From: Hymenopus coronatus
Taxonomy: Eukaryota > Arthropoda > Insecta > Mantodea > Hymenopodidae
DNA: 64,000 nt
Assembly: GCA_030762935.1 (NCBI GenBank)
Contig: CM060895.1
Span: forward strand, 78,076,001-78,140,000
Direction: 5' to 3'
In this document: positions 33,562 to 45,059 of the stretch, one piece after another
Numbering within the stretch: the stretch's first letter is position 1
How the letters are laid out: each line of letters begins with the position of its first letter
Translations under genes and position numbers: made by a program
The notes under the pieces: generated by a model
Told to the model about the DNA's origin: nothing
The model's input: the letters and a program-made list of their open reading frames with translations, nothing else
Databases searched by the model: none

Positions 33562-35134
33562 TTTAAAAGCCAAGTAGCGTTTGGCAGTGGCGAGACTTTA
33601 ATGCAGATGATTTCGTTCTTGATTCTGTATTTCCTGTAGATATACACAAGCAAACAACAAATTGAGCGTCTTTCTATGATCATTAATCATATCTTAATAG
33701 ATGTTAAGTAATATTTTTGTTTGTGCAAAGGAATTGTTGGTTTATATGTTCTGCATTTTTTTTTTTTTACCATCAATATGATGAGCGTGCATATGCGCAT
33801 TAGCTTTGCAATATGCGCCTTCAGAGAGTCAGGTCATATGGCTATGAGTACTACTATCACTTTTATGGTGATGCATTTGTGAAATTTGACCAAAAATTTT
33901 GAAAAATTAAAAAAACGTATTTCCCATTAGATGCACTTTAGGTACTAGTTAACTGAAGCTATAGATTAGTAGGCGCATGATAATTAATAGATGCACTTCC
34001 CATTAACCTTACTTTCTCGAAAACTTTTTTCTTACACTTTTCCATTCTCCAATGTTCCACACGATGCAATTTTTCACTAGTTTGTTTTGACTTTTTATAT
34101 TAAAGACAGTGGTTATTTGTTTCCGAAATAATGCTTCAATTTTGAGAGATAGATTGTTAAACTTTGAGAAGCCAACTCCACACTAAGTAGAACCAATATA
34201 AAACATATAATGTGAGAGGTCCATTTGTAAATCCATTTGCCATAAAACTGGTTCTTTGTATTTGAATATGTGCTTCATATTTATTAGAAGAATGAATTTA
34301 AATCAAATAAAATTGTTAGTCAAACAAGCTAATATTGCGTTAAATAACTCTTATAAATTTAAATGATATATATCTTATATAATGTGGACTTCCCCTCTTT
34401 CACAATTGCATCATCTTAAAAGCAAATCAATATTATATCTCTATTTATATAACTCGTATTTCTATAATTTCAGGTGAGTGCATAAATCCATGCAAGTGAA
34501 TAAGCTCGGCTTTCTTCTAATATAGAAGCTGACAACGATCGACCCTAAAAACAGGTATGAAAAATACATGGTGGCTTAAAAACATAATTATTTTCTTATT
34601 TGTTAACTTATAGTTTTGCTTAAGCAATATGCTGGGTTGTAGAATATTACCTAATTTTCCTCAGAACACTATACTCACAGTGGATCTTGAATATGTTATT
34701 ACTTGTAGGCTATAATGAGGTAGAATATGGTGGTAACAAATAAGAATTTTGTTAACCTTTCATAATTTATTAATAAAGTTTATTATTTTTACTGGTCGTG
34801 AGGTAATTCTCTCGTTTTGTCAATAGAATATGAGACTATATAAATTACTAGAGTTGAATTTGATACAGATTTATGAGTTGAGGTCTCTTGATAGTGATGT
34901 TCGGCTTTCTCCTACAATTCCTCATTATGTATTAAAGAGAAAGAATGTTGACTTACCGAAAATTGCTTTCCCAATTTTGCCTAGCCAAAAACATATACTG
35001 AATCTGCCTTCCCATTGTGAACCTCACAAAATGGTAGACTCAATTTGGTGTTGTGGCTGCTTTCTCGCGGTCTGGGTTCTGACCATCCCAATGATTTCCA
35101 AATCTTCTCTTTAATTGTGATGCCTACGTCGGTC
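33562..35134. other. AT-rich unique DNA with one unassigned 94-codon frame
   Basis: A poly-T tract lies at about 33757-33770. The plus frame at 34830-35114 follows an AG after GTTTTGTCAATAG and shows no bias or motif I recognise. No repeats are identified across about 1.5 kb, which is unusual for this window. Confidence 0.35.
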
Positions 35135-35300
35135 CTGTAGTTGGTGGGGGGATTTTTTTTATGAAAATGTTTGTATGGAACATTTGGAAGTTTTTGAACC
35201 TAAGCACCAAGCATAGGAGTTCTTCGAACTTTCGATATAGAAGTGTTTGTGGAATCCAATACATTTCTATCTGCGTTTTGTGTGGTAGATAAAGTAAAAA
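35135..35300 (-). mobile_element. HEL fragment, palindrome end, minus
   Basis: GTAGTTGGTGGGGGGATTTT to GTGGTAGATAAAGTAAAAA shows the palindrome-proximal end with a large internal deletion of the core. Confidence 0.65.
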
Positions 35301-35379
35301 CTTTATGCATTGCATTCAGATGATGTTTCACTAACCTTTCATCGTTTATTGTGGAGTATACGAAGGATTTTTTTTAAGT

Positions 35380-35435
35380 TTATATTTATACTATATATAT
35401 ATTCATTCTTTAAGTGCTATATATATATATATACA
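35380..35435. repeat. Two short (AT)n tracts
   Basis: Short TA runs separated by TTCATTCTTTAAGTGC. Confidence 0.8.
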
Positions 35436-35529
35436 CCTTTGCGTTTAGATAAAACTTTGTAAAAATATCCATGTACACATCTCATTATACAATATACAAG
35501 AATTGAATTTCTTCCACTGACTACAAATA

Positions 35530-36000
35530 AAAATTATTCACAAACGAATGCTCTTTTCCGATGCTTTCGCAACAATTCTCTTTCGACGCTTGGCGACCAC
35601 AGCTACTACTGCACGCTCCTAATTTCCCATTGAAACACACTCAGCTACTGCATGCCATACATTTCCAGTTCAAAACTGAAATTCTTTGCAGACTTCCCCT
35701 TTTTATAGCTGTCGGTCACGTGTAAGGAAACTTTCAGAAGCAGTCGCAAGAGCAAATCACCCAAGTGTCACAAACTCATTTAGATGTAATAATTGCGGCT
35801 TCGATGTCAAAGAGCTTGCCGACAAAACACCTGTCCACTGACACAATCCCAGCTTTGCCGTCAAAAGAACCTACCGACGGCACATGTGACCACTAACACA
35901 GGTGTAACAATGGATAGCAACAATCAGCATTGACTTACGAAGCAATCCGTTCACACATGTGCGGCGATTACGGCCGCAAGTCGAGGTCATATGTTAAGTT
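35530..36000 (+). repeat. Shared repeat RPT-L, copy 2, with TATA-like box
   Basis: It is related to 21890-22325 by the block GACTTCCCCTTTTTATAGCT and, near the end, GTGCGGCGATTACGGCCGC. Shorter similar words (ACAATTCTCTTTCGACGC) precede. The function is unknown; an LTR or other promoter-bearing repeat is possible. Confidence 0.45.
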
Positions 36001-36074
36001 AGTCTTTTTTTAACAGTTTCATTTATATAAGCCCCTTTAACATCTGAGGCCATATCGGGGGTTTTGAATTAGAA

Positions 36075-36266
36075 ACATTTGGGCTGTATTTTCTTCAAAT
36101 ATACACACAAACACACATATTCACTCTCACATACATGTTTCCATACTCTGTAGAAGACAGGAATAATTCTGGTTAAAGAAAACATCCACGGCCCAGCAGG
36201 GAAACGAACTCGGGAACTTAGGGTGAGAAGTCCGCTGCCTGACCACTCGACCACGAAGGCAATCAC
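36075..36266 (-). mobile_element. S5, tRNA-derived SINE, minus
   Basis: In reverse it reads GCCTTCGTGGTCGAGTGGTC, box B GAGTTCGTTTCCC and a body ending in TGAGAGTGAATATG-like sequence and CA repeats. It matches the copy at 13788-13935. Confidence 0.8.
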
Positions 36267-36429
36267 TTACTTTTTGTTTTCAAGATCACTGTTTTATTTT
36301 AGCTATTAAATACTAGCAATATATTAACAACTGACTCTGTTTCTATTGAACTTAAATTTTCATATTTTTTCCCATGCAATCGCAAGAAACAACTGAACAT
36401 CGAAAGGACTGAAAGAATTAGGAGTATTG

Positions 36430-37218
36430 AACGATTTGACCCATTAACAGCATATATCTCGAAAATGGCTTCCAGCACAAAAAGTAGTTTAACATGAATT
36501 CTGAGTTTTAAAGAAATCTACAATTTTGTATTGTACGCTTTCGTTTATTGCTTAACATTTACGAACTATACAAGCTCATACAAAATTATTTCGAATGAAG
36601 AGGACTTAACACGTTATTCGCCCCAAAAGTTCAATATATACCTACATTTTATTTGTGATGTAAATACGTTTAATATATTGTATTTCATCAAAATATTATG
36701 AACCGTTGAAGTACTTCCATGGAATGGGTAGTTGGTGATGGAGTTTTTTTTTCTGCTTCAAGTACTTTAACCTGGTTGCGATGAATGAAATTGATCAATT
36801 GATGCTCAAATGATCTCCGGTAAAGTGACTCGACATACCTACATCTTCTCAGGATAAGTGAAAACCCCGAAAAAACCTTATCCGGGTAATTCACCCTGAG
36901 CAATATTCGAACTCGCGGCCTGTTGAATGTGAGATAGATACGCTACCACAATATAGGGGTAGGCTGAAGGGGGCTTTTTGAAAATGTTCGTGTCGGGTAT
37001 TTTTTTTATTTTTTTTGAGCACAATGAACTTAAATGCCAAGTTTGGTAGCTAACCGATTTCCGTTTTTGATTTTCCGACAGAAACACATATTTTTTTTCA
37101 AGCATGCTGTTATTGGATTCAGGAAGTCTTAAAATGTGTATTCCGGTAAATCTCGGTATCAAATTTTCGGGTGGAATGTAATACTTCCCTTCCTTATTTT
37201 ACATAGTAGAGAAAGTTA
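36430..37218 (-). mobile_element. HEL copy, minus, 5' worn, with S8 insertion
   Basis: HEL motifs before (TTCAATATATACCTACATTT, GGTAGTTGGTGATGGAG) and after (AAATGTTCGTGTCGGG, ATTCCGGTAAATCTCGGT) the S8 SINE. The palindrome end is shortened (ACATAGTAGAGAAAGT). It is part of a local segmental duplication with 37775-38128. Confidence 0.8.
36765..36955 (-). mobile_element. S8 SINE inside HEL, minus
   Basis: The sequence reads GATGAATGAAATTGATCAAT, GATGCTCAAATGATCTCCGG, then ACCTTATCCGGGTAATTCAC and, in reverse, a box B-like GAGTTCGAATATTG at its end. Related copies are at 52097-52345, 53350-53470 and 62700-62878. Confidence 0.75.
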
Positions 37219-37468
37219 AAGTTGCTACAATCTTATATGGGATCTGTTGTTTTGAGTGCTGCAAATCTTCGTTGTGAACAATTTTAAAACAAATACTTCA
37301 ATATACGATAATTCAACAAGGAACTAATGTCAAATGTGGAAACTAAAAGTGAAATTAATTCTGGTACACTAAAGAATTATGATGCAATCAGACTGTTCTT
37401 AGTTTAGGCATTGTTTCATTGTTATGACTTTCACTGTATTACGAATTCTCAAGTAGTAAATGTAAATG
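37219..37468. repeat. Duplicated flank, unit 1
   Basis: The sequence from CAATCTTATATGGGATCTG through GATAATTCAACAAGGAACTA to GTTTCATTGTTATGACTTTC recurs at 38128-38216 and 39279-39405, where it is split by an insertion. This copy preserves the uninterrupted state. Confidence 0.85.
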
Positions 37469-37752
37469 GCGTGTTTTTTATAGACGCTCTGTAACTGCTG
37501 TGGTTCTCAGCGTCCCATTCTCAATTGGGCGTGAAAGACCGCTTAATTTTGCTCAGAGGCCTCTCTACCAGGCTTGAGGTTCTCTTACATGCAGTAAATC
37601 TACGACACGGGACCAACGGCTTTATTTCCGTTCCAAACGAAGCCATGCTAAGGATTTTTACAACCGAAAAAATCCATTGTCCTCCGCCGGGTTTGAGCCC
37701 GCAAACTTGGGTATATGAAGTCAGCATGGTAACCATTACACCAGGAGGGCAC
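37469..37752 (-). mobile_element. S4 SINE, minus
   Basis: In + orientation it starts with the tail (TTTTTATAGACGCTCTGTAA), passes CTCAGAGGCCTCTCTACC and ends at the head (GTAACCATTACACCAGGAGG). It lies between the two units of the local duplication. Confidence 0.88.
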
Positions 37753-37774
37753 ACCTATAAAGTTATTCCACCGA

Positions 37775-38128
37775 AACTTCAATACATACCTAACATGTAT
37801 TTGTAATGTAAATATGTTTAAAATATTGTATTTTAATCAAATTCATTAAGAGCTATTGAAAAATCTTCCAAGAAACAAGTCGTTTCTTGATGCAGGACTT
37901 GTTGAAATTTTCGTGTCGCTTTCTTTGGAAGACAATGAACTTAAATACCAAGTTTGGTAGTTAAGCGATTTCCGTTTCTGATTTTCCGACAGACACACAT
38001 ATATTTTTTTAAAGCATGTTTTAATTGGATTCAGTAAATCTCAAAATGTGTAATCCTGTAAATCTCGGTATCCAATTTTTGGGTGGAATGTAATACTTCC
38101 CTTATTTATTATACATATTAGAGAACGT
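37775..38128 (-). mobile_element. HEL fragment, minus, second duplication unit
   Basis: It repeats the second half of the 36430-37218 copy (TTCAATACATACCTAACATG, GATTTTCCGACAGACACAC, CTGTAAATCTCGGTATCC) but lacks the S8 SINE, so the duplication came before that insertion, or the SINE was lost. Confidence 0.85.
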
Positions 38129-38216
38129 TAAAGTTGTAACATTCTTATATGAGCTATGTTCTTTTGAGTGCTATGAATCTTAGTTTTGAACAATTTTACA
38201 ACAAGCATTTTAATAT
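38129..38216. repeat. Duplicated flank, unit 2, left part
   Basis: It matches the beginning of 37219-37468 (ACATTCTTATATGAGC, AACAATTTTACAACAAGC) and stops at about 38216, where S6 and HEL sequence were inserted. Confidence 0.85.
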
Positions 38217-38437
38217 TGCCGCTCGCTAAAGTCTCGCTTTGGTGCTTCGAGTCTCACCTTGGGCAAGGGTGTTTGTGTGTTTGTCAATGTGTATGTATCA
38301 GTAAAAAGAAAACGGTAGATAAGTTAACAAAGGAAACTGGAAAAATGGGAAAGAAAGAGATAGAAAAGGAATACAGCGCTGGAGTTCTGTCAAGGCTCCG
38401 GAACTGTATTTTATCAAAAAAAAAAAAAAAAAAAAAA
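38217..38437 (+). mobile_element. S6 SINE with poly-A
   Basis: GCTCGCTAAAGTCTCGCTTT and TCTCACCTTGGGCAAGGG match the S6 copy at 63600-63782. A later portion includes AGCGCTGGAGTTCTGTC, and a poly-A of about 20 nt ends it at the start of the next HEL copy. Confidence 0.7.
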
Positions 38438-39278
38438 TTCAAATGTGTTCCATTGTGTTTCTCTACATCTCTGCAACAAATTCCTCTTAAAAAGATTATG
38501 CTTCTATTTACTTCATGCTAATCAAGCAAAAATAATCTTATTAATTGCTTCCTTGTAAGTAAAAGCGAAATAAGGGAGTACCATAGGTTAAAGTGACAAT
38601 CAAAAGCTGGTTGCTATGTGACTGAAGTTCCTTTGTTTGTATGGATAGGAGTTGACATTCCTGTATGAGAAAAGTATGTTTTTCAAAGCTGAAACCAAAA
38701 ACAAGGAATATCTAAAAAAATGATGAATTCCACAAAAAAATGATATAACACAAATTGTGTTTTTTAACGTACTCTACATTTTTTGTGTGGTAAGCTTTTT
38801 TATCCATTTATTATGACTTAGCAGTTATGCAAAATTCCGTAGATTTTCATCCAGAATAAAATAGTCTTCAGAGGCTATTCCCAGAAAATTCAGGATATAT
38901 ATTTTATTTGTCAAGTATATATCTTTAATATACGATATTTTAATCAAAATAATTAGAACCATATTTGAGAAAATCCAAATTTTCGAAAAAGTTCCATGTA
39001 AAGGATAGTTTGGGGTGTGGGATTTCCTTGGAAATCTTCATGTCGCATTTTTGGAAGATACCAAACTTAAATACCAAGTTTCGTTTTTGAGCTATGCTGC
39101 CCACAGCCACACACACAAGCGCACACATACACACAAAGACACACACATGGACATTTTTGGATTCAGGGGGACCCAAAATATACATTTCCGGTGAAATCTC
39201 GGTATGGAATTTTTGGGTGCATTACAATACCTTCTCTATACACTATGTACATAGTACTATAGAGGAAGTGAAAAAATG
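38438..39278 (-). mobile_element. HEL copy, full length, minus
   Basis: The left end has AATGTGTTCCATTGTGTTTC and the right end TATACACTATGTACATAGTA. It begins directly at the S6 poly-A and ends where the duplicated flank resumes, so its boundary can be read against the empty site at 37305. Confidence 0.92.
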
Positions 39279-39405
39279 CGATAATTCAACAAGGAACTAA
39301 TATCAAATTTGGAAACTGAAAGTGAAACTAATTTGGAAACATAAAATAATTACGTCACAATCTTAGCTCAGTAGTGTTTCATTATTATGGCTTTCACTGT
39401 AAAAC
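39279..39405. repeat. Duplicated flank, unit 2, right part
   Basis: The sequence resumes with GATAATTCAACAAGGAACTA and runs to GTTTCATTATTATGGCTTTC, matching 37305-37435 with modest divergence. Confidence 0.85.
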
Positions 39406-40141
39406 AAAAGCCGAAGCTGTAAGTGGCATACCGGCTTTACTTACTGCGCAGATGCTGTTTTACTGCGGGCTCCCTCCAAAGCTGTTTACTTGTTTCAATG
39501 GCTGGTTTGCATAAAGAAGTAGCAAATACATTCGCTGCGAAATCTTCGTAAATGCCACGATTTGTATGCATAAAACGTTGCGGTAGGTAAATGCTTTTAC
39601 TAGAGGGAAATTCCTCATGGCGAAGGAAATACATGGCATTTACTCTGATCTGTAGTTAACTGCTACAATCGTTAAACGTAAAACCGTAACATTTGCTTTC
39701 ACTTTCAGAATACTAACAAAGTTTTGTACGCTCCCATTTTCGCGTCGGGGTTTGTTTATATGCTGATTCCCCGACCGTTCCAAGAAGCAAAATAAACCAA
39801 GGTGGTGCAAGACATGGAAAACTTCCAACGGAATAATCAGGATCGTTTCTGCTTTTCTTGTTCTTCAGTTTCAGCATCTGGAAGCGAAGCTTGTTATCGG
39901 TTTCTATCAGCTGCCAATATTTTCTTTATCTTCCGGTATGAATTCTTTCAGCGACATTGCCGCTTCAAGTCCCACAAAATTTCCAAAGTACATACTACTA
40001 CAAAGTACCTACTAACTAAATCAGACGACAATATGCCTGCTAAGTATTGCAAACATTTTGAACGACCATAACATCAACAACCAACGTCTGAGACCTTAAA
40101 CTCTTTATACCTACTTTTTTGGATATTTTGTTTTCCATTCT
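39406..40141. other. Unique DNA, no recognised gene
   Basis: Moderate frames on both strands (65 and 62 codons on minus, 89 on plus at 39802-40071) overlap or adjoin and match nothing I know. No repeat is recognised. Confidence 0.35.
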
Positions 40142-40950
40142 ATTACTTTCTCTACGCGTACTATGTACATAATGTACAGAGAAAGTACTGTATTCAACCC
40201 AAAAGTTCGATACCGAGATTTTACTGGAAATACATGTTTTGATTCCCCCTGGATCCAAAAAAAATATTTTTGAAAAAAGGACCGTGTGTGTGTCTGCGGA
40301 CAGCATAGCTCAAAACTTAAAAAGTCGTTAAATACTAAACTTGGCATTTAAGTTTGGTATTTTCCAAAGACATGACAGGAAAATGTTCAAGAAAATTCCC
40401 CACCCCAAACTACCCTTCACATGGAACTTTTTCCGAACATTTTGATTTTCTCAAAAATGGCTCTCACGATTTTGATTAAAATCTCTAATAGTTAAGATAT
40501 TTATGTGTCAATAAAATGTGTATCTTGAATTTTCTGGGAATAGCCTCTAAAGACCTCTTTATGCTGGGTGATTTTTATTGAATTTTGCATAACTGCTAAA
40601 CCTAAAGAAATAGCAAAAACTTACTACACAAAAAACTTAGATGACGATAAAACAAACAATTGTGTCTTTTACATACGTGTAATTTTTTGTATGGAGTTGG
40701 CCGTTTTTGAGATATTCCGTGTTATTGGTTTCAGCTTTAAAAAAATTATACTTTTCTCATTCGGGAATTTATCAACTCCTGTACATACAAACAAAGGAAC
40801 TTCTGTCACATAGCAACCAAGAAAGCAAGTAATAAGACTGCTTCTGCTATTTTTCTCAATTAGCATGAAGTAAATTGAAGCATAAGCTTTTTAACAATAT
40901 TTTGTTGCAGAGATGTCAAGATGTCAAGAAAGTCATAGAATGGAACACAA
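40142..40950 (+). mobile_element. HEL copy, full length, plus
   Basis: The palindrome end is good (ACTTTCTCTACGCGTACTAT, then TGTACAGAGAAAGT). The short GT tract is at 40283-40296. The 3' end reads AGAAAGTCATAGAATGGAAC and is followed at once by a reversed S2 SINE. Confidence 0.9.
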
Positions 40951-41113
40951 ATGTGAAGCACAATGTGATGCGATGTCAGGGAAAACCGGAGAATCGGGAG
41001 AAAACCCGCCCCTGCGCCGCTTTGTTCACCACAAACATCATATGCGTCGCTTGGGATCATACCCGGGCAGCCTAGGTAAGAAGCGAGTGGTCTAAACACT
41101 TAATGTGTCCTCG
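40951..41113 (-). mobile_element. S2 SINE, minus
   Basis: In + it reads GGGAAAACCGGAGAATCGGG, CCCGCCCCTGCGCCGCTTTG, GGGATCATACCCGGGCAGCC and AAGCGAGTGGTCTAAACACT: the S2 body, box B and head in reverse. Confidence 0.88.
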
Positions 41114-41577
41114 CTTTAGGAATTTTTGCAATTTTAGAACAAAAAGAATTTTGTAAACGAAGCTGTGACTCGGATGTGCTCCATTTAGATAGTTTTGAGT
41201 GCCGTTGTGGTGGAAAAAGAAAAGCTTCATTACCGATTTTGAAAACCTGAAAAAGGAAAATGTTTAAAATAGATAAAAACTTATCAAACCGTTCAGCAGC
41301 ATGATTTTAGAATAGGTTCGGAGGAGTTTATATAACCACTAGGAGCATCTCTCGTTCCATGCTGAAATATTAATTAAGAAGGTAAATGTGTGTAAATTTG
41401 TTATTTTCAGTAAAAATACACTGTTTTGTTGTAGTTTTTTTAAAAATCTAAACTTTATTTGGACATTTATGTACTGTTATGGTCTTATGACATTTCTAAC
41501 CTAACAATCTAGGTAATTTTTAAAAGAATTTTCTGAAAATGTGTAAACTTTACGAGAAAACTTCATTTTTCCCCTTT
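41114..41577. other. AT-rich DNA, nothing recognised
   Basis: No repeat or exon is recognised. Confidence 0.4.
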
Positions 41578-42682
41578 TTACTTTCTTTATCCGTATATAC
41601 AATGTATATAGTGGATATAGAAGGCATTGTATTGCCCTAAAAATTCGATGTTAAGATTTTATTGGAAATATATGTTTTGAGGCTCCTGAATCCAAAAATA
41701 AAAAAAAAATTAGAAACATGTCCGTGTGTATGTGTGTGTTTTTGTTCCAAAACGAAAAGTAAGTTAAATACCAAACTTAGTGATTAAGTTCAAGGATGCG
41801 ACACGAAAATTTACGTAAAATATAATGTCATATACTTAAAATAGTTTTATAGCTCACGAAATGCACATCTTGAATTTGCTAGGAATGGTCTCTGAGAACT
41901 TCATCCTGGATGACTTTTGTGTAGCGTTTGTATAACTAGAAAACCGTAAGTGATAGAAACTTACTACACAAAAAATGTACAATTCATTAAAACACAAAAT
42001 GTATGTCTTATGTAAAAATAACCTTTTTCGAGATATTCCGAGTCAATAGTTAAGATTTAAAATGTTCTCCTTATTTTCTTCCTCCTTTATTTACTCCTAA
42101 CAAGCAAAGAGTACCGAATATATTTAATTGTTTTTTCACACAAGCCCGTGTGTATGACAGAAGTTGGATAGGTAGAGTCAGACTGAAAAATTCAGCATGT
42201 TGCCGTGGTAGCTCAGTGGCAGAGCAGCCGGCTAGAGACCGAGAGATCCGTAAAGAGTACCGAATATATTTCATTGTTTTTTCACACAAGCCCGTGTGTA
42301 TGACAGGAGTTGGATAGGTAGAGTCAGACTGAAAAATTCAGCATGTTGCCGTGGTAGCTCAGTGGCAGAGCAGCCGGCTAGAGACCGAAAGATCCGTAGA
42401 TCAAATTCAGGCTATGGCATTGAATTTTTCAGGCTGACTCTACCTATTCAAAGAGTACCACATTTCAACTGTTTTACTTAGCGACCAGATTTTTAAAGAT
42501 CTGACTATGGCCTCAGCCTAGTGCATTTCCCTTAACCTCACAAAAAAGTAATTAATAAAATTCTGGCAATGTTTAAATAGATTATCATGTTGCGGATAAA
42601 GTAGTAGTCTTTTATATGAACATTTTGTTTTTGAAACAGCTAGAGAAAGTCAAGTAAATGGAACACATGAGATTTTTTTGTT
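41578..42682 (+). mobile_element. HEL copy, plus, split by an S3 insertion
   Basis: The palindrome is diverged (ACTTTCTTTATCCGTATATA). The core has a deletion around 41820. HEL stops at 42105, where S3 starts, and resumes at 42460 with ACATTTCAACTGTTTTACTT. It ends with GCTAGAGAAAGTCAAGTAAA and CACATGAGATTTTTTT. Confidence 0.88.
42106..42459 (+). mobile_element. S3 insertion with partial tandem duplication and 10-bp target-site repeats
   Basis: AAAGAGTACC occurs at 42106-42115, 42252-42261 and 42450-42459. Between the first two lies a partial unit (left arm plus front of the tRNA-like core). Between the last two lies a full one (left arm 42277-42336, core with TAGCTCAGTGGCAGAGCAGC, right arm 42421-42449). 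Arms pair over about 27 of 29 positions. The repeats look like a SINE-type target duplication copied once more by a local tandem event. Confidence 0.88.
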
Positions 42683-43530
42683 CATTTTTCATTTTGCATA
42701 TTGCTGCATCCAGAGCTTCCTCTCTTACAATGCTTACTCTAAGAGGCTGAAAATTGAATGGGAGTTCCAGGATTTCATAAATGAAAAAACTAAGTATTGA
42801 ATTTTTGATACATTATAACATGACATGAAAAAAAAAACGCAAAATGTTTGTCAAGAATCCACTGAATATTTTTTATTCTACACAAGAGTCAAATATTAAA
42901 TAATTCTGAGACTTCATCATAGTTTCTAGAACATTTTTGGCATCATTTTATTGACATTGTGTAAGAAGATATGCTATGAAAATGCTTTTTTTTTAAACAT
43001 AGAACCATTAATAACCGATAAATCATTAAAAGTATATTCCTGAAAGCTCATTAGGTTAATAAAAAAATCAGAAGCATATTTGTGCAAAATTTTGAGTTCC
43101 TAACTTTAAATTTTTTAAAGTAAGATTTGTAAACCCATCTGCCCCCTTAGTTTGCGATTAGCCAATGCCTCTTTTCAGTTAAAAACAGGTGATTCGTTGG
43201 ATTTCCAAGCCTATGGGAAGAAGTGACAATGTTTTGGTTGGGCTCTGTTGGGTCCTTATTTAGTGGTGATACACTTTTGTCCACTTTAGTTTCTCTGTAG
43301 CGACTGCTACCATTACGAAACCATTCTAAACGCTCTTCGCACCTGGAGGTTTTTGGTGCTGAATTTTATGTTAGCGTAAAGTTGCCGAACTTGCTTACGG
43401 GGCCTGAGAAAAACGCATGCATGCAATAGCGTACCTCCCGCATTTTCTCCCAGGTTGGTATTGACAGACAAGGTATATAATTGTGAGTGTCCCGTTATTC
43501 TTAAGCCAGAACACTTATTGCATTATATCA
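42683..43530. other. AT-rich DNA, nothing recognised
   Basis: No repeat family is recognised. A TATA-like GGTATATAATTG lies at about 43472, with no coding sequence after it before the SINE. Confidence 0.4.
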
Positions 43531-43803
43531 AGTCGCCCTCTGTGATGTAGTGGTTACCATGCTGACTTCAAACCCGGCGGAGGACGATGGATTTTTTTGG
43601 GCGTAAAATTCCTTACCATGGCTTCCTTCGAAAGGGAAGTAAAGCCGTGGGCCCCGTGTCGTAGATTTACGGCACGTAAAAGAAGCTCAAGCCTGATAGA
43701 GAGGCCTCTGAACAAAATTAAACGGTCTTTCACGCCCAGTATAGAATGGGACGCTGAGAACCGCAGCAGTTAAAGAGCGTCCATAAATAAAACGCTATTT
43801 AAT
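43531..43803 (+). mobile_element. S4 SINE, full length, with perfect 13-bp target-site duplication
   Basis: Head CGCCCTCTGTGATGTAGTGG, box B-like CAAACCCGGCGG, then body and tail (AAAGAGCGTCCATAAATAAA). The direct repeat TTGCATTATATCA flanks it at 43518-43530 and 43804-43816. This is the cleanest SINE insertion in the window and shows target-primed reverse transcription by a LINE not seen here. Confidence 0.95.
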
Positions 43804-44004
43804 TTGCATTATATCATATCATATTACCTTATATGTAATCATAAATCTGTAGTTAACTTCACCTTAACTGTTTCTCATTTGATGTTTTTATCTTCATTCA
43901 TTTCTCTGTTATATTATTACGCAGTAACTAAGTGTATATCTTTACGATTTTACAAAAATCTTACTATGGAGAATGGAAAAGGGGATAGAATATAAGACAG
44001 TGAG

Positions 44005-44190
44005 CGTTTCATATTTTCGAAAAATATTCCATAAGGGTAGTTGGGTGTGGGGGGGACTTTCTTGAAAATATTCCCGTTACAACCTTGGGAGATACTGAAT
44101 CTTAAATATCAAGTTTGGTATTTAACAGACACACACACACAAACACACACACACACAGATAGAAAGGCACACATGGATATTTTTCTAAAA
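44005..44190 (-). mobile_element. HEL fragment, minus, meeting the next copy head to head
   Basis: AGGGTAGTTGGGTGTGGGGG to a (CA)n tract at 44129-44156 and ATATTTCTTTTTG. It is truncated on both sides. The palindrome end is missing and its place is taken by the next copy. Confidence 0.75.
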
Positions 44191-44194
44191 ATAT

Positions 44195-44304
44195 TTCTTT
44201 TTGTATTCCACCCAAAAATTTGATGTCAATATTTCACCGGAAATATGTTTTCTAGTACCCTGAGTCTGAAAACCCCTTTTTAGAAACGGTCACTGTGGGT
44301 CTGT

Positions 44305-44351
<47 letters not shown>

Positions 44352-45059
44352 TGGATAGAATAGCTCAAAAACGCAAAGACCGTTAAATATCAAACTTAGT
44401 ATTTAAGTTTGGTATCTTCCAAGGATGTGACGCGAAGATTTTCAAGAAAACGCCCCCATCACAAACTACTATTTACATGGAAAAATTTTCGAAATGTTTG
44501 ATTTTCTCAAAAATTGCTCTGACGATTTTCATTAGCATATCGTACGTTAAAGACAAATAAAATGTTTATCTTGAATTTTCTATGAATAGACTCTGAAGAC
44601 TATTTTATTCTGGATGAATATTACGGGATTTTGTATAACTGGCAAGTTGTTAAGAGATAGACAAAAACTTACTTAACGTAAAATGTAGAGCTCGTTAAAA
44701 TACATAAATTATATGTATCATATATATTTTTAGTGGAGTACATCATTTTTTTTTTTTAGATATTACTTCTTATTAGTTTCAGCTTTAAAAAACGTATACT
44801 TTTCTCATACGGGAATTTTTCAGCTCTTGTCGATAGAAATAAAAGAACTTCAGTCACATAACAACCAGCTTTTGACTAATACTTTAACCTATGCTACTGA
44901 CTCATTTCCCTTCTACGTGGATGGAAGCAAGTAATAAGACTCTTTGTGCTATTTTTTTTTCTCGATTAGCGTGAAGCAAAAGGAAGCATAAGCTTTTTAA
45001 CAATAATTTGTTGCAGAGATGTAGATAAAGGTATATGAATGGAACACATCAGATTTTTG
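44195..45059 (+). mobile_element. HEL copy, plus, palindrome end lost
   Basis: It starts at TGTATTCCACCCAAAAATTT, just inside the palindrome, and carries a long (TG)n tract (44301-44350). The 3' end is complete: TGTAGATAAAGG, GAATGGAACACATCAGATTT. About 865 bp. Confidence 0.88.
44301..44350. repeat. (TG)n microsatellite inside HEL
   Basis: This is the longest expansion of the GT tract that is standard at this position of the family. Confidence 0.95.
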
